Source: Shewanella zhangzhouensis (lineage in GTDB: Bacteria; Pseudomonadota; Gammaproteobacteria; Enterobacterales; Shewanellaceae). Taken from it: a DNA stretch of 64,000 nt. The first letter of the stretch is position 1. Each line of letters starts with the position of its first letter. Shown here one piece after another: positions 43,710-51,599 of this stretch. Both the position numbers and the translations under genes were made by a program. The notes beneath the pieces are model-generated. The model was given only the letters and a program-made list of their open reading frames with translations, made no database searches and was not told the origin of the DNA. The DNA lies in NCBI RefSeq assembly GCF_019457615.1, contig NZ_CP080414.1, forward strand, positions 1,920,501 through 1,984,500, written 5' to 3'.

Positions 43710-46325
43710 TTATTGAGGCGCCCATGACAGCCAATCTTCGTGGGCCTCGGGATAAAGCACAAAGCGGCTGCCATTACCAAGCTGGTTATTGCCGGCAGTC
43801 GCAGCGCGGGTGGCGACACCAATTCCACCGGCCAGAATGGTTTCGAGTGATCCGGTTTGCACCTTGGCGCCGGAGAAGAGGCCAAATTCGACGCTCACCC
43901 CTGAGAGATCAAAAAACACGCTGCTGGCGTTGACCAGATGTCGGTACTCGGCGTCGATGTGGGCAAAAAGCTCAACCTGGCTGCCACTGCTGTTGAGGGC
44001 ATAGCCGTCGATAGCGCCGATGGCAACACCGCGATAGAAGATTTGACTGCCTGCTTTCAGTGAACCCAGGGATGGCCGCTCGAGTGTTAGCTTGAGCGCA
44101 TCTTCTGCCACATTGGCGTAGTGGGGTGCTCGGGTGGTGACCTTAAAGCGCTGCAGGCGGGTCGCAGCGTTACCGGGCAAAACGGAGATAAAGGGCCCGG
44201 TGAGTATGGCTTCCGGAGCCTTGATGCCCTGCAATGAAATCTGCACATCTTCCAGCAGATAACGGCTGTCTTCACGGCTAAAGTTATCGGCGTATTCGCC
44301 GTAGAGGTAGGCGTGTGCAATGAGCTCACGTAAATCCGACGACAGCTTAACTTCGGTGACTTCGCCTATCTGATGCCCCTGAAAACGGATAGGTGCGCCG
44401 GCCGCCAGGCGGGAGTCAGCGCTCATCACCAGTTCGACCGGGTTCGCCTGCGCCAGTGCAAGCGTCTCAGACTCATAAAGATGGCCTGGATTTTTTGCCT
44501 CACCCTGTTGCAGCAGGCCAATGGCGATGCCGCCACTGATAAGACCGGGCAGGGTAGCCACGTCTACTTTCAGGCCCTTGAGACTGGCATCCACAGAAAT
44601 GGCACTGTGTTTCCAGTAAAGCGTATTGGGGCCAATCAGACGGTTAAAGGTACTGTCGATGGCAAGCTCAATATTGAATACATCCGCATCGGGCTGCCAC
44701 TTAACCTGGGTCACTTCCCCTATGTGCATCTTCTTGTAATAAACCGGGCTTGCGACCTCAATACCGGCGCCTTCAATACTTTGCAGCTTTACCTTGATTC
44801 GCTGTGTTGGCGCCTTGGCGGCCAGCGCTTCGTCATCTGATGCGTAGAGGCGCAGTTCATCCTTATCTGAGAGGGTACCACCGCTGCCACTTACCAGTCT
44901 GAGTGCGCCATTGAGTAAGGTGGAGGTATCTCCCACGGCAAACTTCACCCCTTTGAGGGATGCATCGAGGCTTACCCGGGACTCTGTGACCAGGTAACTG
45001 CCACGGGTCAGCAAACGTTTGAATTCAGGCTGTATTTCGGCCTGATACTCCACAGAACCCAAATCCTCAGCGAGTTTTACCTGGGTTACCTCACCAATGG
45101 GTAGATTGCGGTAGCGTATTTCGGCGCCAACCTGCGCTCCCTGGCCTTTGTCACTGCGAATAAGGAGATGGGCCTTGTCGGCATACATAAAGTCGGGTGC
45201 CTTGTCCTCGAGGACATAGCTACCCTGCATGTTGCCTTCACCGGGCATTAGGGCAATCACATCGCCGGTAATCAGCCTGGCCGCGTGCTTTATTCCGCCA
45301 AGAGACACCTCAGCGCCTTCGCGCCAGAAGCGGCTGTCCTGACCTATTAAATCGCCGTGGGCGTTATTGATAAAAACGGTCAGAGTGACGCCTGTATCAG
45401 TTAGCCTGGTGTCGGTAACCTTGCCGACTTCAAGGCCGCGATACACGACCACGCTGCCCACATTGAGGCCATCGGCATTGGTTGTTGTCAGTTCCAGTGA
45501 GTGTCCGCCAAGCGCATCAGCCTCTGTGCTGTGCAGCACAAAGCTGTCACCGTGGCTGGCGCTCATTCCGGCATCGGAGCTGCTGAAACTGATCCCCCCT
45601 GCAAGCAGCGTCGCGAGGCTTTCGCTTTCAACCTTGATACCTTTTAACGACGCATCGATGCTCATGCCGGAGACGTTCCAGAAACGGCTGTCTTTTTTCA
45701 CCAGATGTGCGTATTGGTCCTGAATGAAGGCCCCTATGATGATTCTCTGATTGCCTTCGAGGCGATAACTCACCACGTTGCCCACAGGAATTTGCCGAAA
45801 ATAGACACCCGAGCCCACATCCAGTGAACCGAGTCTGTCGGTACTGAGTTCCACCAATATGCCTTCGTTGCCGGGGGCCAATGGCGGTGCCTCTCTCAGG
45901 GCGTCGAAACGGGTAACGCTATCGCCATCCCCCGGCTGCACCGCGATATAGTTTCCGGAGAAGAGGGCATCGAGGCCGGACACCCCGGTAATGGAGGCCT
46001 TGGGTGATACCAGCCAGAATTGGGTGTTTTCTTTAAGATACGGTGTTGAGCGATAGTCCATCATCACGGTGACGTTGACGCCTTTAAGGTCTTCGTCCAT
46101 GGCTATATCGGTCACCTTACCGACAGTCAGTCCCTGATATTTGACCAGGGTTTTGCCTACATCGATTCCGGAAGCGCTGGGGAAATGAATAAAAATTTCG
46201 ACGCCGGACTCGCGAATACTCTTGATACCAAGCCAGGCTGCAAGGGCAAGTGCGACCAGAGGCAGCAGCCACACCGGCGAGAACAGTTTCTTCTTGACTA
46301 CCTTGGGTGCTTCAATATTTGTCAT
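43710..46325 (-). CDS. letB: LetB (YebT) seven-MCE-domain lipid-transport tube
   Basis: This is an 871-residue protein, against 877 in E. coli LetB. A single membrane helix (about residues 16-34) precedes seven MCE repeats. Each contains a motif of the type VxYRGxxVGKV: KYQGLTVGKV, YFRQIPVGNV, VYRGLEVGKV, RYRNLPIGEV, YYKKMHIGEV, RFQGHQIGEV and FYRGVAIGAI. In E. coli the protein stacks as rings into a tube that moves lipids between inner and outer membranes. Its first 14 bases overlap the second letA gene, so it is translationally coupled to it. Confidence 0.95.
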   Translation of the reverse strand: MTNIEAPKVVKKKLFSPVWLLPLVALALAAWLGIKSIRESGVEIFIHFPSASGIDVGKTLVKYQGLTVGKVTDIAMDEDLKGVNVTVMMDYRSTPYLKENTQFWLVSPKASITGVSGLDALFSGNYIAVQPGDGDSVTRFDALREAPPLAPGNEGILVELSTDRLGSLDVGSGVYFRQIPVGNVVSYRLEGNQRIIIGAFIQDQYAHLVKKDSRFWNVSGMSIDASLKGIKVESESLATLLAGGISFSSSDAGMSASHGDSFVLHSTEADALGGHSLELTTTNADGLNVGSVVVYRGLEVGKVTDTRLTDTGVTLTVFINNAHGDLIGQDSRFWREGAEVSLGGIKHAARLITGDVIALMPGEGNMQGSYVLEDKAPDFMYADKAHLLIRSDKGQGAQVGAEIRYRNLPIGEVTQVKLAEDLGSVEYQAEIQPEFKRLLTRGSYLVTESRVSLDASLKGVKFAVGDTSTLLNGALRLVSGSGGTLSDKDELRLYASDDEALAAKAPTQRIKVKLQSIEGAGIEVASPVYYKKMHIGEVTQVKWQPDADVFNIELAIDSTFNRLIGPNTLYWKHSAISVDASLKGLKVDVATLPGLISGGIAIGLLQQGEAKNPGHLYESETLALAQANPVELVMSADSRLAAGAPIRFQGHQIGEVTEVKLSSDLRELIAHAYLYGEYADNFSREDSRYLLEDVQISLQGIKAPEAILTGPFISVLPGNAATRLQRFKVTTRAPHYANVAEDALKLTLERPSLGSLKAGSQIFYRGVAIGAIDGYALNSSGSQVELFAHIDAEYRHLVNASSVFFDLSGVSVEFGLFSGAKVQTGSLETILAGGIGVATRAATAGNNQLGNGSRFVLYPEAHEDWLSWAPQ

Positions 46326-46941
46326 CTTCTAAGTCCAGTCGATCCCAGAGTAAACGCGTATCCAATACCTTGGCCGCAAGCTGTGTCAGCAGAATCACCA
46401 GGGCAAATGCCGTTGCTGCCGGTGCGGGTTTGGCATCCAGCAATTGCCCCATGTTCACCAGGGCAACCGTTAATGAAATTACAAATAAGTCCAGCATGGA
46501 CCAGCGTCCGATCCACTCAATAATGTGAAAGCCCGCCATTAGTCTGCGTTTGGACACCGGCAAGGAAAAACTGATGGCAGTGAGGTAGATGGCAAGCCCT
46601 ATGATTTTCAGCCAGGGCACCAGAATACTCGCGGTAAAGACAATGATGGCGATAGGCAACATGTCTGAATGCACCAAATGCTTGATACCGCTGAATATGG
46701 TGTCGTGGGTCACCTTGCCCTGATTCACCAGGGTAGTAATGGGATACACGTTGGCAGGAATAAGCAAAATGGCGGCTGTGATAAGCAGTGCCCAGCTTTT
46801 TTGCACACTGGCGTAATCCCTGGCCTGGTTATTTGCTCCACAGCGGCTGCAAGTCTGTGCATTTTGCGGATTGGTTTTCTTACATACCGGGCAAAGACAC
46901 AGGCCCATTTGTTTGCCGGTGGTCTGGACATTGTCAGTCAT
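46312..46941 (-). CDS. letA: LetA C-terminal half (PqiA-type membrane protein)
   Basis: This is a 209-residue protein with a zinc-ribbon start (CLCPVCKK and CSRCGANNQ) and about four membrane helices (PITTLVNQGKVTHDTIFSGI segment, then VPWLKIIGLAIYL and others) ending RLLWDRLDLEDDK. E. coli LetA (427 residues) contains both PqiA-like halves in one chain; here they are two genes totalling 427 residues. This is the second half. Its first 8 bases overlap the end of the first half and its last 14 overlap letB. It would form the inner-membrane base of the Let lipid-transport system. Confidence 0.92.
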   Translation of the reverse strand: MTDNVQTTGKQMGLCLCPVCKKTNPQNAQTCSRCGANNQARDYASVQKSWALLITAAILLIPANVYPITTLVNQGKVTHDTIFSGIKHLVHSDMLPIAIIVFTASILVPWLKIIGLAIYLTAISFSLPVSKRRLMAGFHIIEWIGRWSMLDLFVISLTVALVNMGQLLDAKPAPAATAFALVILLTQLAAKVLDTRLLWDRLDLEDDKY

Positions 46942-47590
46942 TCAGGCGGCCCCACATGTGCTCGATATTGTATTCCCGCTGCAAAAACAGAGTCACCAGG
47001 AACAGCATGGTGAAGGAAAACGTACCCACACCAAAGTAAATATCCGAGAAGTCGGATAATTGAAATGCTGAAACCAAAAAACTAATCACATAAATTTCCA
47101 GCATGGTGAGCTGGCTGAATAATCCATGGCGACGCAATAACCATTTATACAGGTCCCGTTGCCAACCGTAATTAAGACCCATTTTGACCAGCAGGACTTG
47201 TGACAAGATTGACAGCAGCAATAACCCCGGGCCTATGACAGCGGCAACAAGCACGGCAATGCCCACCACCCAGTAGCCGAGGTCCATGACAGCCATGGCA
47301 CCCTGGATAACGGTTGCGGTGCGCACCGAGCCTAAAAAATGCAATTCGAGAACGGGAAACAGATTGGCAGGTAAAAAAAGTGCCAGTGCAGATACGCAAA
47401 GCGCCAACATCCCGTTGATAGAGCAGAAGGGGGTGTCATACAGCGCCGTATGGCAACGGGGGCATAGCGCCCTGACGCCACTGGGCAAGGCGCGGCGTCG
47501 CACGGCCAAATCACAGGCACGGCAGAGGATCACCGAATTGTCGATATCGTCATGATGCATAGAAGCGTATAGCAGATCCATGGATGACAC
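46934..47590 (-). CDS. letA: LetA N-terminal half (PqiA-type membrane protein)
   Basis: This is a 218-residue protein with its own zinc ribbon (ILCRACDLAVRRR and ALCPRCHTALY) and about four membrane helices including FLPANLFPVLELHFLG. It is homologous to the first half of E. coli LetA. The GTG at 47590 has a GGGGA site 4 bases upstream, so I keep it over the ATG at 47581. It is first in the letA-letA-letB operon, with 8 bases of overlap to the second half. Confidence 0.92.
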   Translation of the reverse strand: MSSMDLLYASMHHDDIDNSVILCRACDLAVRRRALPSGVRALCPRCHTALYDTPFCSINGMLALCVSALALFLPANLFPVLELHFLGSVRTATVIQGAMAVMDLGYWVVGIAVLVAAVIGPGLLLLSILSQVLLVKMGLNYGWQRDLYKWLLRRHGLFSQLTMLEIYVISFLVSAFQLSDFSDIYFGVGTFSFTMLFLVTLFLQREYNIEHMWGRLND

Positions 47591-47709
47591 AGGTTCCCCA
47601 GCCGGGGTGATGCCTGATTTTGCCTCCTCTGGAGGCGGTTTCAGCGTACGAGTGTATCAGATCATGTTAAACACTTGCATCCCCTGAAAAAAACTGTGAC
47701 ACTCTGTCA

Positions 47710-47725
47710 CTGTATAAATAAACAG
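47710..47725 (+). promoter_or_regulatory. yebG: LexA (SOS) box of yebG
   Basis: CTGT-ATAAATAA-ACAG is a perfect CTGT-N8-ACAG LexA site, 13 bases before the yebG ATG. E. coli yebG is likewise an SOS gene. Repression by LexA and induction on DNA damage are strongly expected. Confidence 0.92.
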
Positions 47726-47738
47726 TGTGAGGGCTATC

Positions 47739-48026
47739 ATGGCGGTAATCACTCAATTTGTGGTGGTCAGAGATGGGGTTGAGAAGATGACATTTACATC
47801 GAAAAAGGAGGCGGATGCCTACGACAAGATGCTGGATATCGCTGACAGCCTGATCCCATTTATCGACAATGCAGAATGTGGACTCGATGAGGCGACAACT
47901 GAAAAGTTGGCCTTCTATTTTGCCACCCACAAAGATGATTTATCATCCCTGCTGAAGGGCGCGTCTCCCAACGTGGCGACGGCACCGGTAAAAAAAGCAG
48001 CCCGTAAGGCTGCAGAGAATGACTGA
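47739..48026 (+). CDS. yebG: YebG, SOS-regulated DNA-damage protein
   Basis: The ATG at 47739 (MAVITQFVVVRDG) follows a GAGGG site and matches the start of E. coli YebG; the upstream open frame is read-through. The product has 95 residues against 96 in E. coli. The family has no known biochemical activity. A perfect LexA box overlaps its promoter region. It lies between the letA genes and msrC, as in E. coli. Confidence 0.95.
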   Translation: MAVITQFVVVRDGVEKMTFTSKKEADAYDKMLDIADSLIPFIDNAECGLDEATTEKLAFYFATHKDDLSSLLKGASPNVATAPVKKAARKAAEND

Positions 48027-48044
48027 ATATCGGCAGGACATTGC

Positions 48045-48506
48045 ATGAAACACGCGTTTTACGACACCTTAAACCGCCAGGCTGAGGCATTGCTCTCAGG
48101 CGAAGACGACATGGTCGCCGCCATGGCCAATTTCTCGGCGCTATTGAATGAACATATGGACGACCTGAATTGGGTCGGTTTCTATATTCGCCGTGAAGAC
48201 ACTTTGGTGCTGGGTCCCTTCCAGGGCAAGGTTGCCTGTACCCGTATTCCATGGGGCAAGGGCGTCTGTGGTACGGCCGCTGCAACGGACACAACACAGC
48301 GAGTCGCCGATGTGCATCAGTTTGATGGTCACATCGCCTGCGACTCCGCGTCTAACTCCGAAATTGTGGTGCCGGTAAGGCATCAGGGCAGGGTAATTGC
48401 CGTGCTCGATATCGACAGTCCCAGTTTTTCCCGCTTCGATGAGACAGATCAGGCAGGGCTCGAGACCTTGGTGAGAACCCTGGAAAAGGCCTTGTTCGGT
48501 CAATAA
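48045..48506 (+). CDS. msrC: Free methionine-(R)-sulfoxide reductase, GAF-domain (MsrC/YebR)
   Basis: This is a 153-residue GAF-domain enzyme that reduces free methionine-(R)-sulfoxide. Three cysteines of the catalytic and resolving set are at Cys65 (VACTRIPW), Cys75 (GKGVCGTAA) and Cys99 (IACDSASNSEIVVP). The length is close to the E. coli protein (165). It follows yebG by 18 bases and may be co-transcribed with it, which would place it partly under SOS control. Confidence 0.93.
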   Translation: MKHAFYDTLNRQAEALLSGEDDMVAAMANFSALLNEHMDDLNWVGFYIRREDTLVLGPFQGKVACTRIPWGKGVCGTAAATDTTQRVADVHQFDGHIACDSASNSEIVVPVRHQGRVIAVLDIDSPSFSRFDETDQAGLETLVRTLEKALFGQ

Positions 48507-48759
48507 GTCGCCAGTTTTCGTCAAATCCCAGTCGCATTCGCCCAAGCGGTCACTATAATAGGCTGCTTGTGCGTCTGCCTCGGGATCATTTCCCGGCGAA
48601 TAGTAAAAATTGTTAGCAATAGTTATTAACGCTTTGGCAAGCGCCCGGAAGATGCTAATTTGTGTGTTGGCCCTCGGGCTAACGTATAGAGAATAACCTA
48701 TGTCCCGCAATCGCTTGCAATAAACCGGGCATACATACCTAGTAACTGTGGAAGTAAAG

Positions 48760-49419
48760 ATGGAATCAACAGAAAAGTTGACCGACACCAATGCGATTCT
48801 CGCGTATTTATATGAAACCTTTCCTTTGTGCTTTGTGGCCGAGGGTGAAACCAAGCCACTGAAAATTGGATTGTTTCAAGATTTGGCTGAAAGGTTGGCT
48901 GATGATTCTAAGGTCAGTAAAACACAATTGCGTGTTGCCCTGCGCCGCTACACCAGCAGCTGGCGCTATCTGAAGTGCATCAAAGCCGGTGCGGTCCGCG
49001 TTGATTTGGACGGCAACCCATGCGGTGAGCTGGAGCAGGAACACATTGACCACGCACAGGCTACACTGAAAGAAAGTCAGGACAAGGCAAAGGCCAAACG
49101 TGCCGAGCGCAGCAAGGATGAGGGTGACGCCGCCGATAAAGCGCCTCGTAAGCCTAAGCGTAAGCCCCAGCCTCAAGCACGTCGTGACGCCAAGCCCGCT
49201 GCCAAAGACAAGCCCAAAGCTGCGCCTAAAGCGCCAGCGGCACCCGTCAATCTGGTGCCTGCCAAGCTTGAAGAGCTCAAGGTGGCCCAGCGTGTTAACG
49301 TGAAACTGGGCATGTCACCCGTGGCAGGTTCAATCGTGGACATCAATAAGGGCGATGTGCATGTACAGCTGGATTCAGGCTTGACAGTGAAAGTCCGCGC
49401 CGAGTATATACTGCTGTAA
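48760..49419 (+). CDS. proQ: ProQ RNA-binding chaperone
   Basis: The ATG at 48760 follows a GGAAG site 5 bases upstream. The 219-residue protein has the N-terminal FinO/ProQ RNA-binding domain (TLPCFVAEGETKPLKIGLFQD-like core with RVALRRYTSSWRYLKC), a basic Lys/Pro/Ala-rich linker and a C-terminal Tudor-like domain (VNVKLGMSPVAGSIVDINKG). ProQ binds structured small RNAs and mRNA 3' ends. It lies 29 bases before prc, the order seen in E. coli and other gammaproteobacteria. Confidence 0.96.
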   Translation: MESTEKLTDTNAILAYLYETFPLCFVAEGETKPLKIGLFQDLAERLADDSKVSKTQLRVALRRYTSSWRYLKCIKAGAVRVDLDGNPCGELEQEHIDHAQATLKESQDKAKAKRAERSKDEGDAADKAPRKPKRKPQPQARRDAKPAAKDKPKAAPKAPAAPVNLVPAKLEELKVAQRVNVKLGMSPVAGSIVDINKGDVHVQLDSGLTVKVRAEYILL

Positions 49420-49448
49420 TTCATTGAAGTTTAAGGAGTAGCTTGTTG

Positions 49449-51494
49449 ATGCGAAAATTATCTCTGGCGGTATCCATTGCCGGGATCCTGGTAGGATCTT
49501 CTGCGTGGGCCATAGCGCCTGCCATTCAAATCGATGAGCTGCCCCAACTGGTGCAGGAGCCTCAGCACAAGGTGGCCTCTAAGCGGGTAGCGGATCTTTT
49601 TACCCGCTCGCACTACCACAGGTTCAGCCTGGATGATGCCTTCTCCGAGCAGATTTTCGACCGTTATCTTAAGCAGTTGGATTACCGTCGTAATGTGCTG
49701 ACTCAAGCCGATGTGCAGAACTTCGAAAAGTATCGCCATCAGTTTGATGACATGCTGAAAAATGGCGATATGACAGGCGCCTACGACATGTTCGACCTGG
49801 CGCAAAAGCGCCGGTATGAAGGTTTTGTCTATGCACTGAGTCTGCTTGATAAAGAAATGGATTTTTCCCAGGCGGGTGATAAATACCAGTACGATCGTGA
49901 AGACGCTCCATGGGCCAAGGACGAAGCCGAAATTCAGGAGTTATGGCGTCAGCGCGTTAAGTATGATGCGCTGAACCTCAAGCTTACCGGTAAAAACTGG
50001 ACTGAAATCGTTGATGTGCTGCAAAAGCGCTACAACAACGCCATCAAACGCCTGGGCCAGACCCAGAGCGAAGATGTCTTCCAGACCGTGATGAACGCGT
50101 TTTCACGCAGCATCGAGCCTCACACCAGCTATCTTTCCCCACGCAATGCCGAGCGTTTCCAAATGGAAATGAACCTCAGCCTCGAAGGCATTGGTGCTGT
50201 GTTGCAAATGGATGACGATTACACCGTTATCAAGAGCATGGTCGCCGGTGGTCCTGCCGCCAGCAGTGAAAAACTGTCGCCGGATGACCGCATCATAGGT
50301 GTGGGTCAGGAAGGTGGTGCCGTGGTGGACGTGATTGGCTGGCGTCTCGATGATGTGGTCGACCTTATCAAGGGCCCCAAAGGCAGCAAGGTCACACTGC
50401 AAATTCTACCCAAGAAAGGTGGTTCCAACGCCAAACCGGTCGAAGTGACCCTGGTCCGGGATAAGATACGCCTTGAAGATCGCGCTGCCACCTCCAAAGT
50501 GGTTGAGCCCAGCGAAGGTCAGTATGCCAACCGTAAAGTAGGCGTCATTCAGATCCCGGGCTTCTACATGAACCTGTCTCAGGATGTGGCTAAAGAGCTG
50601 CAAACCCTGAAAGAGGCGAAAGTCGAAGGGGTGATTATTGACCTGCGGGGCAATGGTGGTGGTGCCTTGACCGAAGCAGTATTGCTGACCGGACTCTTTA
50701 TCGATATGGGGCCAGTGGTGCAGGTACGGGATGCCAACGGCCGTGTTTCCCAGCATAGAGACAATGATGGCAAGGTCACTTATTCAGGTCCTCTGACAGT
50801 GATGGTGGACCGTTACAGTGCGTCTGCGTCTGAAATTTTTGCCGCCGCCTTGCAAGACTACCAACGTGCGCTGATTGTCGGTGAGTCAACCTTCGGTAAG
50901 GGCACAGTTCAGCAGCACAAGGGCCTGGCACGCATATACGATCTGTACGAAAAACCCGTTGGCCACGTGCAATACACCATTCAGAAGTTTTACCGTATTA
51001 ACGGTGGCAGCACCCAGCTTAAGGGGGTGACACCGGATATCCCATTCCCAAGTGCCCTCGAGCCCGGGGAATACGGTGAGGCTGAAGAAGATAACGCACT
51101 GCCGTGGGATAAGGTACCTGTGGCCCAGTACAGCACGGTGGATGCTATCAGTGCCCCCCTCATCGCTGAACTGGATGCCAGGCATCAGGGACGCATCAAG
51201 TCAGATGTGGAATTTGGCTATATTTATCAGGACATTGCTGAATATAAAAAGCACCACGATGAAAAGTCTGTCTCCCTGGTGGAAAGTGAACGCATCGCTG
51301 AGCGTGAAGCTGATGATAAGAAACAGCTAGATCGCACCAATGAGCGTCGTACCCGCGCTGGCCTGGATAAGGTCGCGAGCCTGGATGATATCGAGAAAGA
51401 TATCGAAGCACCGGATCCACTGCTGGATGAAACTGCCTATATCACGCTGGATCTGGTCGATGCGGGCAAACTTGCAGCAACCAGTAAGCACTGA
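49449..51494 (+). CDS. prc: Prc (Tsp) C-terminal processing peptidase
   Basis: The ATG at 49449 follows AAGGAG; TTG codons at 49443 and 49446 are less likely. The 681-residue periplasmic protease matches E. coli Prc (682). After a signal peptide there is an N-terminal helical domain, a PDZ domain (ERFQMEMNLSLEGIGAVLQ, then VAGGPAASSEKLSPDDRI) and a Ser/Lys protease domain with RYSASASEIFAA and FGKGTVQ for the catalytic dyad. It degrades or trims periplasmic proteins including peptidoglycan hydrolases. It is coupled to proQ and closed by a terminator. Confidence 0.96.
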   Translation: MRKLSLAVSIAGILVGSSAWAIAPAIQIDELPQLVQEPQHKVASKRVADLFTRSHYHRFSLDDAFSEQIFDRYLKQLDYRRNVLTQADVQNFEKYRHQFDDMLKNGDMTGAYDMFDLAQKRRYEGFVYALSLLDKEMDFSQAGDKYQYDREDAPWAKDEAEIQELWRQRVKYDALNLKLTGKNWTEIVDVLQKRYNNAIKRLGQTQSEDVFQTVMNAFSRSIEPHTSYLSPRNAERFQMEMNLSLEGIGAVLQMDDDYTVIKSMVAGGPAASSEKLSPDDRIIGVGQEGGAVVDVIGWRLDDVVDLIKGPKGSKVTLQILPKKGGSNAKPVEVTLVRDKIRLEDRAATSKVVEPSEGQYANRKVGVIQIPGFYMNLSQDVAKELQTLKEAKVEGVIIDLRGNGGGALTEAVLLTGLFIDMGPVVQVRDANGRVSQHRDNDGKVTYSGPLTVMVDRYSASASEIFAAALQDYQRALIVGESTFGKGTVQQHKGLARIYDLYEKPVGHVQYTIQKFYRINGGSTQLKGVTPDIPFPSALEPGEYGEAEEDNALPWDKVPVAQYSTVDAISAPLIAELDARHQGRIKSDVEFGYIYQDIAEYKKHHDEKSVSLVESERIAEREADDKKQLDRTNERRTRAGLDKVASLDDIEKDIEAPDPLLDETAYITLDLVDAGKLAATSKH

Positions 51495-51510
51495 TTTCAG
51501 GCTTTGATAT

Positions 51511-51538
51511 AAAAAACGCGCTCCGGCGCGTTTTTTTT
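51511..51538 (+). terminator. Terminator after proQ-prc
   Basis: AAAAAACGCGC pairs with GCGCGTTTTTT around TCCG, followed by more T, 16 bases after the prc stop. Confidence 0.92.
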
Positions 51539-51599
51539 CAGGATAAGCCGTATCCTCTTACCCATAGAATTCGTCGAACACACTCTTAAAGGACCTGAC

